Shown: positions 15,535 through 24,397 of the stretch, in pieces
How positions within the stretch are numbered: position 1 is the stretch's first letter
Layout of the letters: every line of letters begins with the position of its first letter
DNA from: Anaerocolumna jejuensis DSM 15929
GTDB taxonomy: Bacteria; Bacillota; Clostridia; Lachnospirales; Lachnospiraceae
Reading direction: 5' to 3'
DNA: 64,000 nucleotides
NCBI RefSeq assembly: GCF_900142215.1
Contig: NZ_FRAC01000021.1
Location: 1 to 64,000, forward strand
Position numbers and translations under genes: made by a program
The notes under the pieces: model-generated
Database searches by the model: none
Told to the model about the DNA's origin: nothing
Seen by the model: the letters and a program-made list of their open reading frames with translations, nothing else

Positions 15535-16647
15535 ATGGTAAAGTTATCAGTAAAGGAAAAATTCGCCTTCCAATTTGTAATGGGAGAAAAATTCTATCAA
15601 AGGTGGTATGCCCGTTTTCTGTCCTTTGGCATTGATTACGGGAGACTGAAAAGGGTAATCGGAAGAATTACCGGCTGGATGCAATGGTGTGCAGAATGGA
15701 CAAGGGAGGGGGATTACCTTTTCCAAAAGGCGGAAGAAGCCCTTAGGGAAGGCTCTGAAACCAAGGCCAGAGCATTATTCCACGAAGCAACCGCCTGCTA
15801 TCATATCGGACAGCACATTTTTTTCATTGACAGCCAGCAAAAGGAAGCCTCCCAGGAAAAAGCCAGAAGAAGCTATAAAAGAGCAATCGGATTATATGCG
15901 GAAGAAGAAAGACCCATAAGAATCGACATCCCCTTTCAAGGTACTCAAATTCCAGGATATTTAAGACTCGCCGATACTCCCAATAGACCTCTTATTATCT
16001 TTGTAAATGGTATGGACAATATTAAGGAGGCCGAAGGACATGCACAGGGAAGTATATTCAGACAAAATGGCTTTAACTTTTTTACTTTTGATGGGCTGGG
16101 ACAGGGAGAGCTGTGGAAGAGCCTGAAATTTGATTCAAAGCAGTATCACATAGCGGTTTCCGCCATTATAGACTGGTTTGAGGCCAATCAATCCTACCGG
16201 ATTGACATGAATAGAATTGCCCTTGTGGGCTATAGCTTAGGGGGATATCTGGCACCAATGTCCGCTGCCTATGACAGGAGGGTAAAATGTGCGGTCGGAA
16301 ACAGCGGGCTAATCTTTATTGGTGGGCTGGATGGGCTTAAAAAGCTAAATCCCATTTGGCAGCGGGGCGTAACGTACATGACGGGATGTGAAAGCCTGGA
16401 ACAGGCAGTTAACCAGTTTGACTGGGATATAGCGGATGCCCCTTCCCTTCAGATTCCGCTGCTGTTTTACCATGTGGGAAATGATGAAGTAATGCCCTCC
16501 CCGGAAGTCCATGCGGATAAAATCATGAAATGGGCAAAGGGCGAAAAGACTCTGAAGTATTACGAGGACGGTGAGCACTGTACTCAGAACTATATGGATG
16601 AAGTATTTCCTGAGATAATTGACTGGCTGAATAGGAAGTTAATTTAA
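15535..16647 (+). CDS. Alpha/beta hydrolase (FrsA/dipeptidyl-peptidase-like esterase)
   Basis: 370 residues; ATG 15535 with GGAGG eight bases upstream. A helical N-terminal half (~1-130, with HIGQHIFFIDS) precedes the alpha/beta-hydrolase core. FVNGMDNIKEAEGH gives the oxyanion region, GYSLGG (about residue 236) the nucleophile Ser, GNDEVMPS the Asp, and GEHCTQN near the C-terminus the His. The arrangement resembles FrsA/DUF1100 and 2,6-dihydropseudooxynicotine-hydrolase-type enzymes that cleave C-C or ester bonds. No signal peptide, so cytoplasmic. It is controlled with the adjacent marR gene through the shared operator; the substrate probably is, or yields, the MarR ligand. The exact substrate cannot be read from sequence. 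Confidence 0.8.
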   Translation: MVKLSVKEKFAFQFVMGEKFYQRWYARFLSFGIDYGRLKRVIGRITGWMQWCAEWTREGDYLFQKAEEALREGSETKARALFHEATACYHIGQHIFFIDSQQKEASQEKARRSYKRAIGLYAEEERPIRIDIPFQGTQIPGYLRLADTPNRPLIIFVNGMDNIKEAEGHAQGSIFRQNGFNFFTFDGLGQGELWKSLKFDSKQYHIAVSAIIDWFEANQSYRIDMNRIALVGYSLGGYLAPMSAAYDRRVKCAVGNSGLIFIGGLDGLKKLNPIWQRGVTYMTGCESLEQAVNQFDWDIADAPSLQIPLLFYHVGNDEVMPSPEVHADKIMKWAKGEKTLKYYEDGEHCTQNYMDEVFPEIIDWLNRKLI

Positions 16648-16660
16648 TTAAATAGCAGTA

Positions 16661-16797
16661 CAAATCAAAAATTAGTAAAATTTAGAAAGTTAGTAGAATT
16701 TAAAAAGTTGATTTGGGTGTCGAAAGGGTAGTCTTTCAAAAGGGGACGGCAATTTGCACAAATCAAAAGCTAGTAGAATTTAAAAAGTTAGTAGAAA
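16661..16797. repeat. Two AT-rich direct repeats after the hydrolase gene
   Basis: ACAAATCAAAA followed by TAGTARAATTTARAAAGTTAGTAGAA occurs at about 16661-16701 and again at 16758-16797. The gap 16648-16961 otherwise contains a hairpin (GGGATTGTCTG at ~16799, CAGACGATCCC at ~16830-16840) that may end the plus-strand transcript. Confidence 0.5.
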
Positions 16798-16961
16798 AGG
16801 GATTGTCTGCAAAAGTTATCCTGCTGTCAGACGATCCCTGTTTCTTGTATTTTATAGAACCATTTCAATTCTGAGCTTTAACGATTTGAGAGCTTTGCTT
16901 CTCTTAAAAGTCCTCGAATCGCTGCATCTGTTTCCGCATCAGCCTTCTGCCGGTTACTCTT

Positions 16962-18239
16962 CTATATCTGCTCCAGTGCCTGCTTTAAATCTGCTATGAT
17001 ATCTTCCGCATTCTCCACACCAACAGAAAGGCGTATCAGATCCGGTGCAACACCGGATTCCCTGAGCTGCTCATCGGTAAGCTGCCTGTGGGTATGGCTT
17101 GCCGGGTGCAAGAGACAGGTCTTACTATCTGCCACATGGGTTACAATGGATGCCAGCTGTAAACTGTCCATAAATTTTATTGCGGTTTCTCTTCCTCCCT
17201 TTAACCCAAAGGACAGCACGCCGCAGGAGCCCTTGGGCATGTACTTTTCTGCCAGCTCGTGATATTTATTGCTTTCCAGACCGGAATAATTCACCCAGGC
17301 AACCTTTTCATTCTTCTCTAAAAACCTTGCAGCTGCCAGGGCATTCTCACAATGCTGCCTCATACGCAGATGAAGTGTTTCCAGTCCCAGATTTAAGTAA
17401 AAGGCATTCTGGGGAGACTGGATGGCACCAAAATCCCTCATCAGCTGGGAGGTCGCTTTGGTGATATAAGCTGCCTTCCCGAATTTTTCAGCATATATGA
17501 TGCCATGATAAGATTCATCCGGTGTGGTAAGTCCCGGGAATTTATCCCCATAGGATTTCCAGTCAAAATTACCGCTGTCTACGATACAGCCGCCTACACC
17601 TACTGCATGACCATCCATGTACTTGGTGGTGGAGTGGGTCACGATATCTGCTCCCCATTCAAAAGGCCTGCAATTGATGGGCGTTGCAAAGGTATTGTCA
17701 ATAATTAAGGGAACTCCATGGGAATGGGCCAGCCTTGCAAACTTCTCAATGTCCAGAACTGAGACCGTCGGGTTGGTAATGGTCTCACCAAATACCGCTT
17801 TCGTATTCGGTTTAAAGTACTTGCCAAGCTCCTCTTCTGTCAGGTCCTGGTCCACAAAGGTACATTCAATCCCCATTTTCTTCATGGTTACACCAAACAG
17901 GTTGAAGGTACCGCCATAAATGGCAGAAGAAGCAATAAAATGATCCCCTGCTTCACAGATATTAAAGACCGCATAGAAGTTAGCTGCCTGGCCGGAAGAA
18001 GTTAACATTGCAGCAACACCGCCCTCCAGTGCACATATTTTTTCCGCTACCGCATCATTTGTGGGATTTTGCAGCCTTGTATAAAAATACCCTTCTGCTT
18101 CCAGATCAAATAACTGTCCCATTTCTTCGCTGGTATCGTATTTAAAGGTAGTACTCTGGTATATAGGTAACTGCCGCGGTTCCCCTCTTTTTGGCTTCCA
18201 GCCTTCCTGTATGCATTTGGTTTCAATTCTGCTTTCCAT
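16962..18239 (-). CDS. metY: O-acetylhomoserine sulfhydrylase (homocysteine synthase)
   Basis: 425 residues from MESRIETK (ATG 18237-18239; AGAGGAG upstream), exactly the family's usual length. PLP enzyme of the Cys/Met metabolism family: SSGQAANFYA near residue 81, DNTFATP at 181, and THSTTKYMDG with the PLP lysine at about 206. It makes homocysteine from O-acetylhomoserine and sulfide, feeding the methionine synthase encoded upstream on the same strand. The gene begins 93 bases after the stop of the B12 methionine synthase and has a 12-bp perfect hairpin between. Odd detail: after its TAG stop the same frame stays open for 28 more codons to TAA 16878-16880 (…AIRGLLREAKLSNR), probably an old extension or chance. 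Confidence 0.92.
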   Translation of the reverse strand: MESRIETKCIQEGWKPKRGEPRQLPIYQSTTFKYDTSEEMGQLFDLEAEGYFYTRLQNPTNDAVAEKICALEGGVAAMLTSSGQAANFYAVFNICEAGDHFIASSAIYGGTFNLFGVTMKKMGIECTFVDQDLTEEELGKYFKPNTKAVFGETITNPTVSVLDIEKFARLAHSHGVPLIIDNTFATPINCRPFEWGADIVTHSTTKYMDGHAVGVGGCIVDSGNFDWKSYGDKFPGLTTPDESYHGIIYAEKFGKAAYITKATSQLMRDFGAIQSPQNAFYLNLGLETLHLRMRQHCENALAAARFLEKNEKVAWVNYSGLESNKYHELAEKYMPKGSCGVLSFGLKGGRETAIKFMDSLQLASIVTHVADSKTCLLHPASHTHRQLTDEQLRESGVAPDLIRLSVGVENAEDIIADLKQALEQI

Positions 18240-18254
18240 ATTCTCCTCTTTTCT

Positions 18255-18281
18255 GAATATCCAATCTTCGATTGGATATTC
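18255..18281 (-). promoter_or_regulatory. Perfect hairpin just upstream of metY ribosome site
   Basis: GAATATCCAATC (18255-18266) and GATTGGATATTC (18270-18281) are exact reverse complements with a 3-base loop. The stem ends six bases before the Shine-Dalgarno on the minus strand. No T-run follows, so it is not a terminator; it could affect translation or RNA stability, or be a protein operator. Confidence 0.5.
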
Positions 18282-18331
18282 GTTAATCCTTAGCTGATAA
18301 AACTCTCCTAATGCCATCAAAAATTTGTGTA

Positions 18332-20848
18332 TCACAAGCCCATCAAGCGTTTTACTACTGCTACGGTCTCACCGGCGTCCTTTGCATAGCCGTCGGCTCC
18401 TATTTCATCCGCATAGCTTTGGGTAATAACAGCCCCTCCGATAATAATTCTGGCCTTAATGCCTGTTTCTTTCTTAAGTGCTATTACCTTCTTCATTTCC
18501 AGCATAGTCGTGGTCATAAGAGCGGATAAGGCAATGATGTCCGCATCGTATTCCCTTGCTGTTTCAATGATTTTCTCCGAGGGCACATCCTTGCCCAGGT
18601 CAATGACCTCAAAGCCATAATTCTTAAGCATTAAGACTACCAGATTCTTCCCGATATCATGGACATCTCCTGATACCGTTGCAATTACCACCGTTGCCAG
18701 CTTCTTCTTTTCTTCCTTTCCTTCCTTTAGCAAAGGCTCCAGAAAATCAATTGCCGTCTTCATCGTTTCTGCCGAGGAAATTAGCTGGGGCAGGAAATAT
18801 ACCTGTTTATCAAACAGCTTTCCCACATCATTTATAGCTGGTATCAAAAGCTCATCCAATACAAAGGAGGGCTTTACATCTTCTTTTAGGACCTCTTTTA
18901 CCTTATTTAAAATATCTCTTTTATTTCCCTTGATAACAGCCTCATAAACCTGATGGAAGGTTTTATTTTTCAGTGCTTCCGACAGGTTCTCATCCTCCCC
19001 GGGCTTGCCGCTGCTTATTGCCTGATTTCCTGCTGTACTACTATTTTTATCAGCATTGGGGCTGGCATCCCCTTTTTGGGTAATGACTGTGGCAGGCCTT
19101 TCTGTCACCCGCCTGATATAGCGGATATCCGCCTCTTCCTTTGCCGCAAGAAGGTCCGCTGCAAAGGCGGTATTCATTAGCAGCTCCTGGGATGGATTTG
19201 CGATTGCCATGGTTAAGCCTTCCCGAATAGCAAGTGCCAGAAAGGTGCTGTTCACAAATTGCCTCTCCGGCAGCCCAAAGGAAATGTTCGACAGTCCGAC
19301 CACTGTTGCCAGTCCCAGCTCTTCCTTGCAGTAACGGATGGTCTCCAAGGTCTGGAGGGCTGCTTCCTTGTTAGCACCTACGGTATTTACAAGTCCGTCC
19401 ACCACGATATCCTCTCTTGTGAGGCCATTTTCCTCTGCTGCATTTAAGATGGTATGAATAATTTCCTTCTTCTCCTCTATATCCTTTGGAAGGCCTTTAT
19501 CGGATAAGGGAAGCAGGATGAACATAGCTCCGTACTTTCTGGCAAGGGGCAGCAGTTTTTCAAGCTTTTCCTTCTCCAGGGAGACCGAGTTAATCAAAGC
19601 ACGTCCCGGGTAGATGCGAAGGGCGGCTTCTATTACATTTACATGGCTGGAATCAATACTAAGAGGTAAGCCGGAGAAGCCGGTTATTTCATATACCGCA
19701 TCTACCATTGTCTCTTTTTCATCAATTCCGTTCATTCCCATGTTGACATCCAGAATATCGGCTCCGTCTTCCTCCTGCTTTCTGGCAAAGTCCGCCACCA
19801 TCTGAAAATCACCCTGGCGCAGCTCCTCCTGGAGGGCTTTCTTTCCGGTGGGATTGATTCTCTCACCGATTACCAGGAATTTTCCGCTATCCGGTATTTT
19901 AAGCGCTCTTCGTTCTGTGGTCAATATCCTCACTCTTTCAGGCTTCAGAGCGGGAGGGATTAGACCACGGACGGCATTGTGAAGTACCTCCAGATGCTTC
20001 GGCGTCGTTCCGCAGCAGCCGCCTATAATACCTGCCCCTGCTTCAGCCAGCCTTATTGTCTCCCTTGCAAATTCCTCGCTTTCCATGGTAAATACGGTTT
20101 CATCATTTATCAGCTGAGGAAGCCCGGCATTTGGCTTTGCAATAATGGGCACGGAGGCGTAGCGCTTCATTTCCTTTACAATTTCATACATTCCCTCGGG
20201 TCCCGTAGAGCAGTTGACACCTACCGCATCCGCTCCCATTTTCTGAAGGACCGTAATGGCTGTTACCGGGTCCGTTCCATATAAGGTGCGGTTATTCTCA
20301 TTAAAGGTTAAGGTAATCATAACCGGAAGGTCACAGGTTTCCTTTACTGCCAGCAATGCGGCCCTGCACTCCTGAAGGCTCATCATGGTCTCAATGACAA
20401 AAAGGTCCGCTCCCCCAAGAAGGAGATAAGCAATCTGCTCCTTGTACACCTCCACCAGCTCCTCAAAACGCAGGGTGCCTACCGGGTATAGCTGCTGTCC
20501 TGTCATGGTAATATCCCCGGCTATATATACTTTTCTGTCTGCTTTGGCTTCCAGAACAGCTTGTTTGGAGAGCTTCACAAGCTCCTGGTTCATTTCCGAT
20601 ATTCTGCCTTCCAGGCCATATTCCGTAAGTTTAATGCGGTTCCCAGTAAAGGTCGGAGCATAGAGGATGTCCGTTCCGGCCTCAATATACTCCCTCTGGA
20701 GCTTAATCAAAACCTCCGGATTTTTCAAAATCCATTCCTCCGGACAAACTCCTACAGGCATCCCGGCCTTTTGCATATTACTGCCGGTTGCACCGTCCAG
20801 CAGGATAATTTTTTGCTTTGTGAGTTCTCTGAATTCCAATTTCGTCAT
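18332..20848 (-). CDS. metH: B12-dependent methionine synthase lacking activation domain
   Basis: 838 residues from MTKLEFRE (ATG 20846-20848; AGAGG upstream). Domains in order: homocysteine-binding barrel (~5-290, starts LDGATGSNMQKAG, zinc motif GVNCSTGPEG and GGCCGTTP); pterin-binding barrel (~330-590, GERINPTGKKAL, DVNMGM, SIDSS); helical cap (~640-720); and B12-binding Rossmann domain (~730-838, DVHDIGKN with the cobalt-binding His). The C-terminal AdoMet reactivation domain of E. coli MetH is absent, as in many anaerobes, so a separate reactivation factor must exist. It transfers methyl from methyltetrahydrofolate to homocysteine and sits with the methylene-THF reductase and metY on one strand. 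Confidence 0.9.
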   Translation of the reverse strand: MTKLEFRELTKQKIILLDGATGSNMQKAGMPVGVCPEEWILKNPEVLIKLQREYIEAGTDILYAPTFTGNRIKLTEYGLEGRISEMNQELVKLSKQAVLEAKADRKVYIAGDITMTGQQLYPVGTLRFEELVEVYKEQIAYLLLGGADLFVIETMMSLQECRAALLAVKETCDLPVMITLTFNENNRTLYGTDPVTAITVLQKMGADAVGVNCSTGPEGMYEIVKEMKRYASVPIIAKPNAGLPQLINDETVFTMESEEFARETIRLAEAGAGIIGGCCGTTPKHLEVLHNAVRGLIPPALKPERVRILTTERRALKIPDSGKFLVIGERINPTGKKALQEELRQGDFQMVADFARKQEEDGADILDVNMGMNGIDEKETMVDAVYEITGFSGLPLSIDSSHVNVIEAALRIYPGRALINSVSLEKEKLEKLLPLARKYGAMFILLPLSDKGLPKDIEEKKEIIHTILNAAEENGLTREDIVVDGLVNTVGANKEAALQTLETIRYCKEELGLATVVGLSNISFGLPERQFVNSTFLALAIREGLTMAIANPSQELLMNTAFAADLLAAKEEADIRYIRRVTERPATVITQKGDASPNADKNSSTAGNQAISSGKPGEDENLSEALKNKTFHQVYEAVIKGNKRDILNKVKEVLKEDVKPSFVLDELLIPAINDVGKLFDKQVYFLPQLISSAETMKTAIDFLEPLLKEGKEEKKKLATVVIATVSGDVHDIGKNLVVLMLKNYGFEVIDLGKDVPSEKIIETAREYDADIIALSALMTTTMLEMKKVIALKKETGIKARIIIGGAVITQSYADEIGADGYAKDAGETVAVVKRLMGL

Positions 20849-20924
20849 GATAACAACCTCTTTCCCGGATATCCTTTCCTTTGTTCCGCATCCGATACTT
20901 CCATACTGCATTTATTATATATTC

Positions 20925-21326
20925 TTACTGTTTTCCCACCAGCCAGAGCTTTGCCTTCTCAAAATCCTCTATAAAGGTATAGAGAAAGCCAATGGTTTTA
21001 CCGCTGTGACTGAGCTGTTTTTTGATAACATGCTTTATTTTCCGGTTTACGCCTACGAACACAACTCTTCGCAGCTTTTCAAATTCTATCAGCCGGTTTG
21101 CTATTTCTGCCGCCATCTCCCTGTCCACAGCCGTCTGGTTAAGGTTAATGCCCACAAGTCCCGTGGCCGATGGTCTTCTTATGGAATCCATATCTTTATG
21201 GAATTTCTCCATGACAAGCTCTTTCTCCTCATAGAGTGCATCCAGCTGGCAAAACCAGATCTCTCCGCCCTGAAATGCCATGGAAAAGGATTCCCTGATA
21301 ATAACATTATTCTGTGCATCCCTCAT
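20925..21326 (-). CDS. Small STAS-like protein between methionine genes
   Basis: 133 residues, ATG 21324-21326 with AAGGGGG ten bases upstream. I do not recognise the family firmly. The C-terminal half (ANRLIEFEKLRRVVFVGV, then IKHVIKKQL) has the strand-helix rhythm of a STAS domain, as in anti-sigma antagonists and sulfate carriers. There are no membrane segments or metal motifs. It lies 35 bases after the reductase gene and 76 before the methionine synthase, on the same strand, so it is almost certainly co-transcribed. Its place beside a methionine synthase without activation domain makes a regulatory or reactivation role possible, but nothing in the sequence proves it. Confidence 0.65.
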   Translation of the reverse strand: MRDAQNNVIIRESFSMAFQGGEIWFCQLDALYEEKELVMEKFHKDMDSIRRPSATGLVGINLNQTAVDREMAAEIANRLIEFEKLRRVVFVGVNRKIKHVIKKQLSHSGKTIGFLYTFIEDFEKAKLWLVGKQ

Positions 21327-21361
21327 AGGTTTCTGCCCCCTTATCTGAATCTGCCATTGAT

Positions 21362-23164
21362 TTACCGGATTACGATCTTATTCATCAGACTTACCCGGTT
21401 AAAGGGAAGCATAAAATAATAACCGTCGGCAAAAGGGCTTATGTCCTTTATTATCTGACTGGCTATATCCGCACCTACCCATTCCGCTTCTTCCCTGTCC
21501 ATATCCGGACGGTATTTTTCTACCACCCAGTCCGGTACATGGATACCGGATATTTCATTCTTGATAAAGTTGGCATTCCGGTAGCTTACCAGAGGCATGA
21601 TACCGCAGAGAATCCTGGTCCTGACCTTTGATTTAATCTCCTCAAGCCTTCTGATATCCTCTTCCGTAAACACCGGCTGGGTCAGGAAATAGCTTGCTCC
21701 GGCTTCTATCTTCTTCTCCATCCGCTCAATAACCTTTTCGATAGGGCCTCTGCCATAATTTAAGGCCCCGCCGTAATAAATAGGCTCTTCCTTAAAGTGT
21801 TCCCTGTTCATTTCCTTTACATAACTCATCAGCTGAATGGAATTATAGTCAAATACTCCTGTGGTGGACTGCCTGTGCTCGCTTGGAATGGGATCTCCCG
21901 TTACGATCAGGATATTGCGTATGCCGCTTACATAGGCTCCTAAAATCATGGAACGCATGGCAATCACATTCTTATCCCGGCAGCAGATATGGGGCATTAC
22001 AGGAAGTCCTGTTTCATTACGCAGCTTTAAGGCCATAAGGACAGAGTCCACACGGCTCCTGCCCATGGGAGAATCGGCAAGGGTTATGATATCCGTTCCG
22101 GTCCCCTTTAATTTATTGGCACAGGCAATAACTGCCTCATCGCTGGCATCAAAGGGCGGGTCAAGCTCAACTGCCACCACCTTTTTCTTTTCCTGAAAGG
22201 TCTGATAGAATTCATTGGGCCTGACTTCAACATTGGCTTCCTTGATACCCGATAATACTATCCGGTTTCCTCTGAAAGTCTCCTTTAAAGAAAGCCTCTC
22301 TGCCATATTCTTAATATAATCCGGTGTAGTACCGCAGCACCCTCCCACCGCATCAATGCCAAGGTCACAGATCCTCTGGATATTTTCCCTGAAATACCCT
22401 TCGTTGTCCATAAACAGCAGGCGGTTCTGAAATTGCTCCGGATATCCCGCATTGGGCATTGCAAATATGAATTTTCCTTCCGGAAGGGGAAGCTTCTTTA
22501 ATATCTGGTACATATGCCCGGAACCGATACCGCAGTTAAAGCCCCCCGCTTCGATTTCCTTTGTTTCTTCAATGGTCTCTAAAATTGACCTGGCACTGAT
22601 ACCCTTCGTTGTAAAACCGTTTTTGTTCAGGCAGAAATCCGTTATAAGAAACGCCTCAGGCTTCTTTGCCTTAATATATTTTACAAGGCTTTTTAAATAA
22701 TAAAAATCCGAAAAGGTTTCAAAGAGGAAGATATCTCCTCCCTCCTCTAAGAAGGCATCACAAATATCCTGATATTCTAACAGAATGTCTTCCTCGGTCC
22801 TGGTTCCGTTCTCCGGAATGGGCCCTATATTGCAGGCAATGTAAACACGTCGGCTTTTTGCTTGTCCTTCCTCCGCTGACTCTGCAACTGCCCTTTGGGC
22901 AAGGCGGTAGGCTTTTTTTATCAGTTCTTTTTGTTCTTTCCCGGTTTGATTTAAGGTCTGCCTGTTAGCCGCAAAGGTGTTGGTCCGGATTAATTCTGCC
23001 CCAGCTTTGATATATCCCTTATGGATAGCTGTAATTGTAGCTTCCTCCGTAAGGTTGCCGAACTCCGAAACCGCATTGTCATTGTTTAAAAGCCTGGAAT
23101 AATAGGTGCCCATGGCACCGTCTGTTATTAGTTTATGCTCTTTTAAATACTCCCTTAATTCCAT
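21362..23164 (-). CDS. Bifunctional homocysteine methyltransferase / methylene-THF reductase
   Basis: 600 residues from MELREYLK (ATG 23162-23164; GAGG nine bases upstream). The N-terminal homocysteine S-methyltransferase domain (~1-290) has LITDGAMGTYYSRL, GFNCGIG and the zinc pair GGCCGTTP. The C-terminal MetF domain (~310-600) has VAVELDPPFDASD, DSPMGRSRVDS, ILIVTGDP and YFLTQPVF. This fusion (YitJ type) occurs in Firmicutes and links 5-methyl-THF formation to methyl transfer. It begins the metabolic operon with the STAS-like gene and metH. The window therefore encodes two homocysteine-binding modules in separate proteins. No SAM riboswitch (S-box) could be recognised in the 200 bases upstream. 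Confidence 0.92.
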   Translation of the reverse strand: MELREYLKEHKLITDGAMGTYYSRLLNNDNAVSEFGNLTEEATITAIHKGYIKAGAELIRTNTFAANRQTLNQTGKEQKELIKKAYRLAQRAVAESAEEGQAKSRRVYIACNIGPIPENGTRTEEDILLEYQDICDAFLEEGGDIFLFETFSDFYYLKSLVKYIKAKKPEAFLITDFCLNKNGFTTKGISARSILETIEETKEIEAGGFNCGIGSGHMYQILKKLPLPEGKFIFAMPNAGYPEQFQNRLLFMDNEGYFRENIQRICDLGIDAVGGCCGTTPDYIKNMAERLSLKETFRGNRIVLSGIKEANVEVRPNEFYQTFQEKKKVVAVELDPPFDASDEAVIACANKLKGTGTDIITLADSPMGRSRVDSVLMALKLRNETGLPVMPHICCRDKNVIAMRSMILGAYVSGIRNILIVTGDPIPSEHRQSTTGVFDYNSIQLMSYVKEMNREHFKEEPIYYGGALNYGRGPIEKVIERMEKKIEAGASYFLTQPVFTEEDIRRLEEIKSKVRTRILCGIMPLVSYRNANFIKNEISGIHVPDWVVEKYRPDMDREEAEWVGADIASQIIKDISPFADGYYFMLPFNRVSLMNKIVIR

Positions 23165-23320
23165 GGCTTCATCCTCTCTTCCTCCATTACCTCTTGTTCT
23201 GTATGTATACTTTCTGCCGGTATATTTATACAGGCTGCTTACCGGCAATTTTTCATTTCTTCTATCATAATCAGAAATGCAGAAATTGTCTACTAAAAAT
23301 ATCACAGGAAAATGAAAAAA

Positions 23321-23356
23321 ACGTACTGCAGCAAGTAAAAAATCCGCTGTAATACG
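23321..23356 (-). terminator. Terminator after SnoaL-like gene
   Basis: ACGTACTGCAGC (23321-23332) pairs with GCTGTAATACGT (23345-23356), allowing two G-U pairs. On the minus strand it is followed by TTTTTTTCATTTT. It separates the SnoaL-like gene from the methionine operon. Confidence 0.75.
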
Positions 23357-23377
23357 TTTATTTGTAATTTCATATTC

Positions 23378-23788
23378 TCAAATACAAGGACACCTCAGCC
23401 GCATTTTTATACGGTTAATCTGCATAGGGCTGATAATGCTCTGCTTAGACTGGAATTCTTTTAGAGCTGCAATTTTATCGGAAGCATCAAAGGTTATAAC
23501 AGAGACTCCGTCAAAACCATCCCTGTTATTCTCATAAATACATTCGAAATACCACTCTACTGCCATAGTGCTGCCCTGATGTATAAACTGTTTGATATCC
23601 CAGGCAGTAACCTTTCCCTTATGGTTCCAATCCTGAAACCACCTTATTATCTGCTCTATACCGGTATATACCGGCCCATAGCATTCCGTATATGTGATAT
23701 TGGGTGCAAATACAGATGAAAGACAGGAAGGGTCATTTCTTAACCACGCCTCAAAATATTCCCTTATCATTTTCTCGCGTTCTTCCAT
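23378..23788 (-). CDS. SnoaL-like / NTF2-fold protein
   Basis: 136 residues with the SnoaL-2 pattern: an N-terminal helix (EREKMIREYFEAWLRND), then FAPNITYTECYGPVYTG, followed by alternating strands (VTAWDIKQFI, TMAVEWYFECIY, GVSVITFD). Such small cone-shaped proteins act as isomerases, hydrolases or binding modules; catalytic residues cannot be assigned. The ATG has GGGAG upstream. It follows the DUF2500 gene by 15 bases and is probably co-transcribed with it, ending at the terminator at 23321-23356. Confidence 0.75.
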   Translation of the reverse strand: MEEREKMIREYFEAWLRNDPSCLSSVFAPNITYTECYGPVYTGIEQIIRWFQDWNHKGKVTAWDIKQFIHQGSTMAVEWYFECIYENNRDGFDGVSVITFDASDKIAALKEFQSKQSIISPMQINRIKMRLRCPCI

Positions 23789-23803
23789 AAAATTCTCCCT
23801 CTG

Positions 23804-24232
23804 TCAGATTTGTCTTACAAACCCTAAATATCTGGTTCCCTGGAATTTTAATTTTCCGCAATCACCTTCTACCAGCATTCCAAATTCGCTGCTCATAACA
23901 CTGAACTCCATACGGTCACCGCTTTCGACCTCAAAGGTCACATAGTACCATGTACTGCTACTGCTGGTGTCGATTCCATCATCCACGTGGTCACTGTGAT
24001 AGCTTATATCCGTTCTTTTGGCAACAACCCTGGCATCCACCGACAATACCGGTGACTTGCTGTTCTTTATTCCCTGACGGGCAGATACCACAATTATACG
24101 GACAAACATTACTATGAAAACGATAAAAATAAGAATCATGAATATCTCAACAAAGCTTGGAAATAAACTATTACCAAATCCACCGCCATATCCGTTATAA
24201 AAATCCGTAATATATCCCTCCCTGTTATTCAA
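23804..24232 (-). CDS. DUF2500-type membrane protein
   Basis: 142 residues: one membrane helix (~30-50, MILIFIVFIVMFVRIIVV), followed by a beta-rich domain typical of DUF2500 (VLSVDARVVAKR, WYYVTFEVESGDRMEF, then GDCGKLKFQGTRYLGF). The function of the family is unknown. The start is uncertain. The frame's first start is TTG at 24232, but the only good ribosome site (AGGGAGG, 24215-24221) lies inside the frame, and the codon at the right distance behind it is ATT (24209-24211). Either a TTG start or a rare ATT start is used. The next in-frame ATG is inside the membrane helix. Confidence 0.7.
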   Translation of the reverse strand: MNNREGYITDFYNGYGGGFGNSLFPSFVEIFMILIFIVFIVMFVRIIVVSARQGIKNSKSPVLSVDARVVAKRTDISYHSDHVDDGIDTSSSSTWYYVTFEVESGDRMEFSVMSSEFGMLVEGDCGKLKFQGTRYLGFVRQI

Positions 24233-24330
24233 ATATCAATCCTGGCTTTGTAATATTATAACAACGGAATTGGGAAAATGTCAAATAATACTGGTTTTTA
24301 CAACAGGGTATTTCTTAAATTAAAATACGC

Positions 24331-24373
24331 AAAAAAAGCTGTCAAACCTCCGGCCCTAAGGAGCCGGTACAGC
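24331..24373 (-). terminator. Terminator of the kdp operon / downstream gene
   Basis: On the minus strand GCTGTACCGGCTCC and GGGCCGGAGGTTTGACAGC form a hairpin followed by TTTTTTGCG. It lies 25 bases after the stop of the unknown gene behind kdpE. Confidence 0.8.
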
Positions 24374-24397
24374 AGTTCTACAGCCTTTCGCCGGTGT

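Noticed and set aside
23165..23377. SAM riboswitch before the methionine operon
   Set aside because: I searched by eye for the S-box core (GAGGTGGAGGGA and GATGAAGCC context); only a chance GATGAAGCC next to the start codon is present, with no paired helices.
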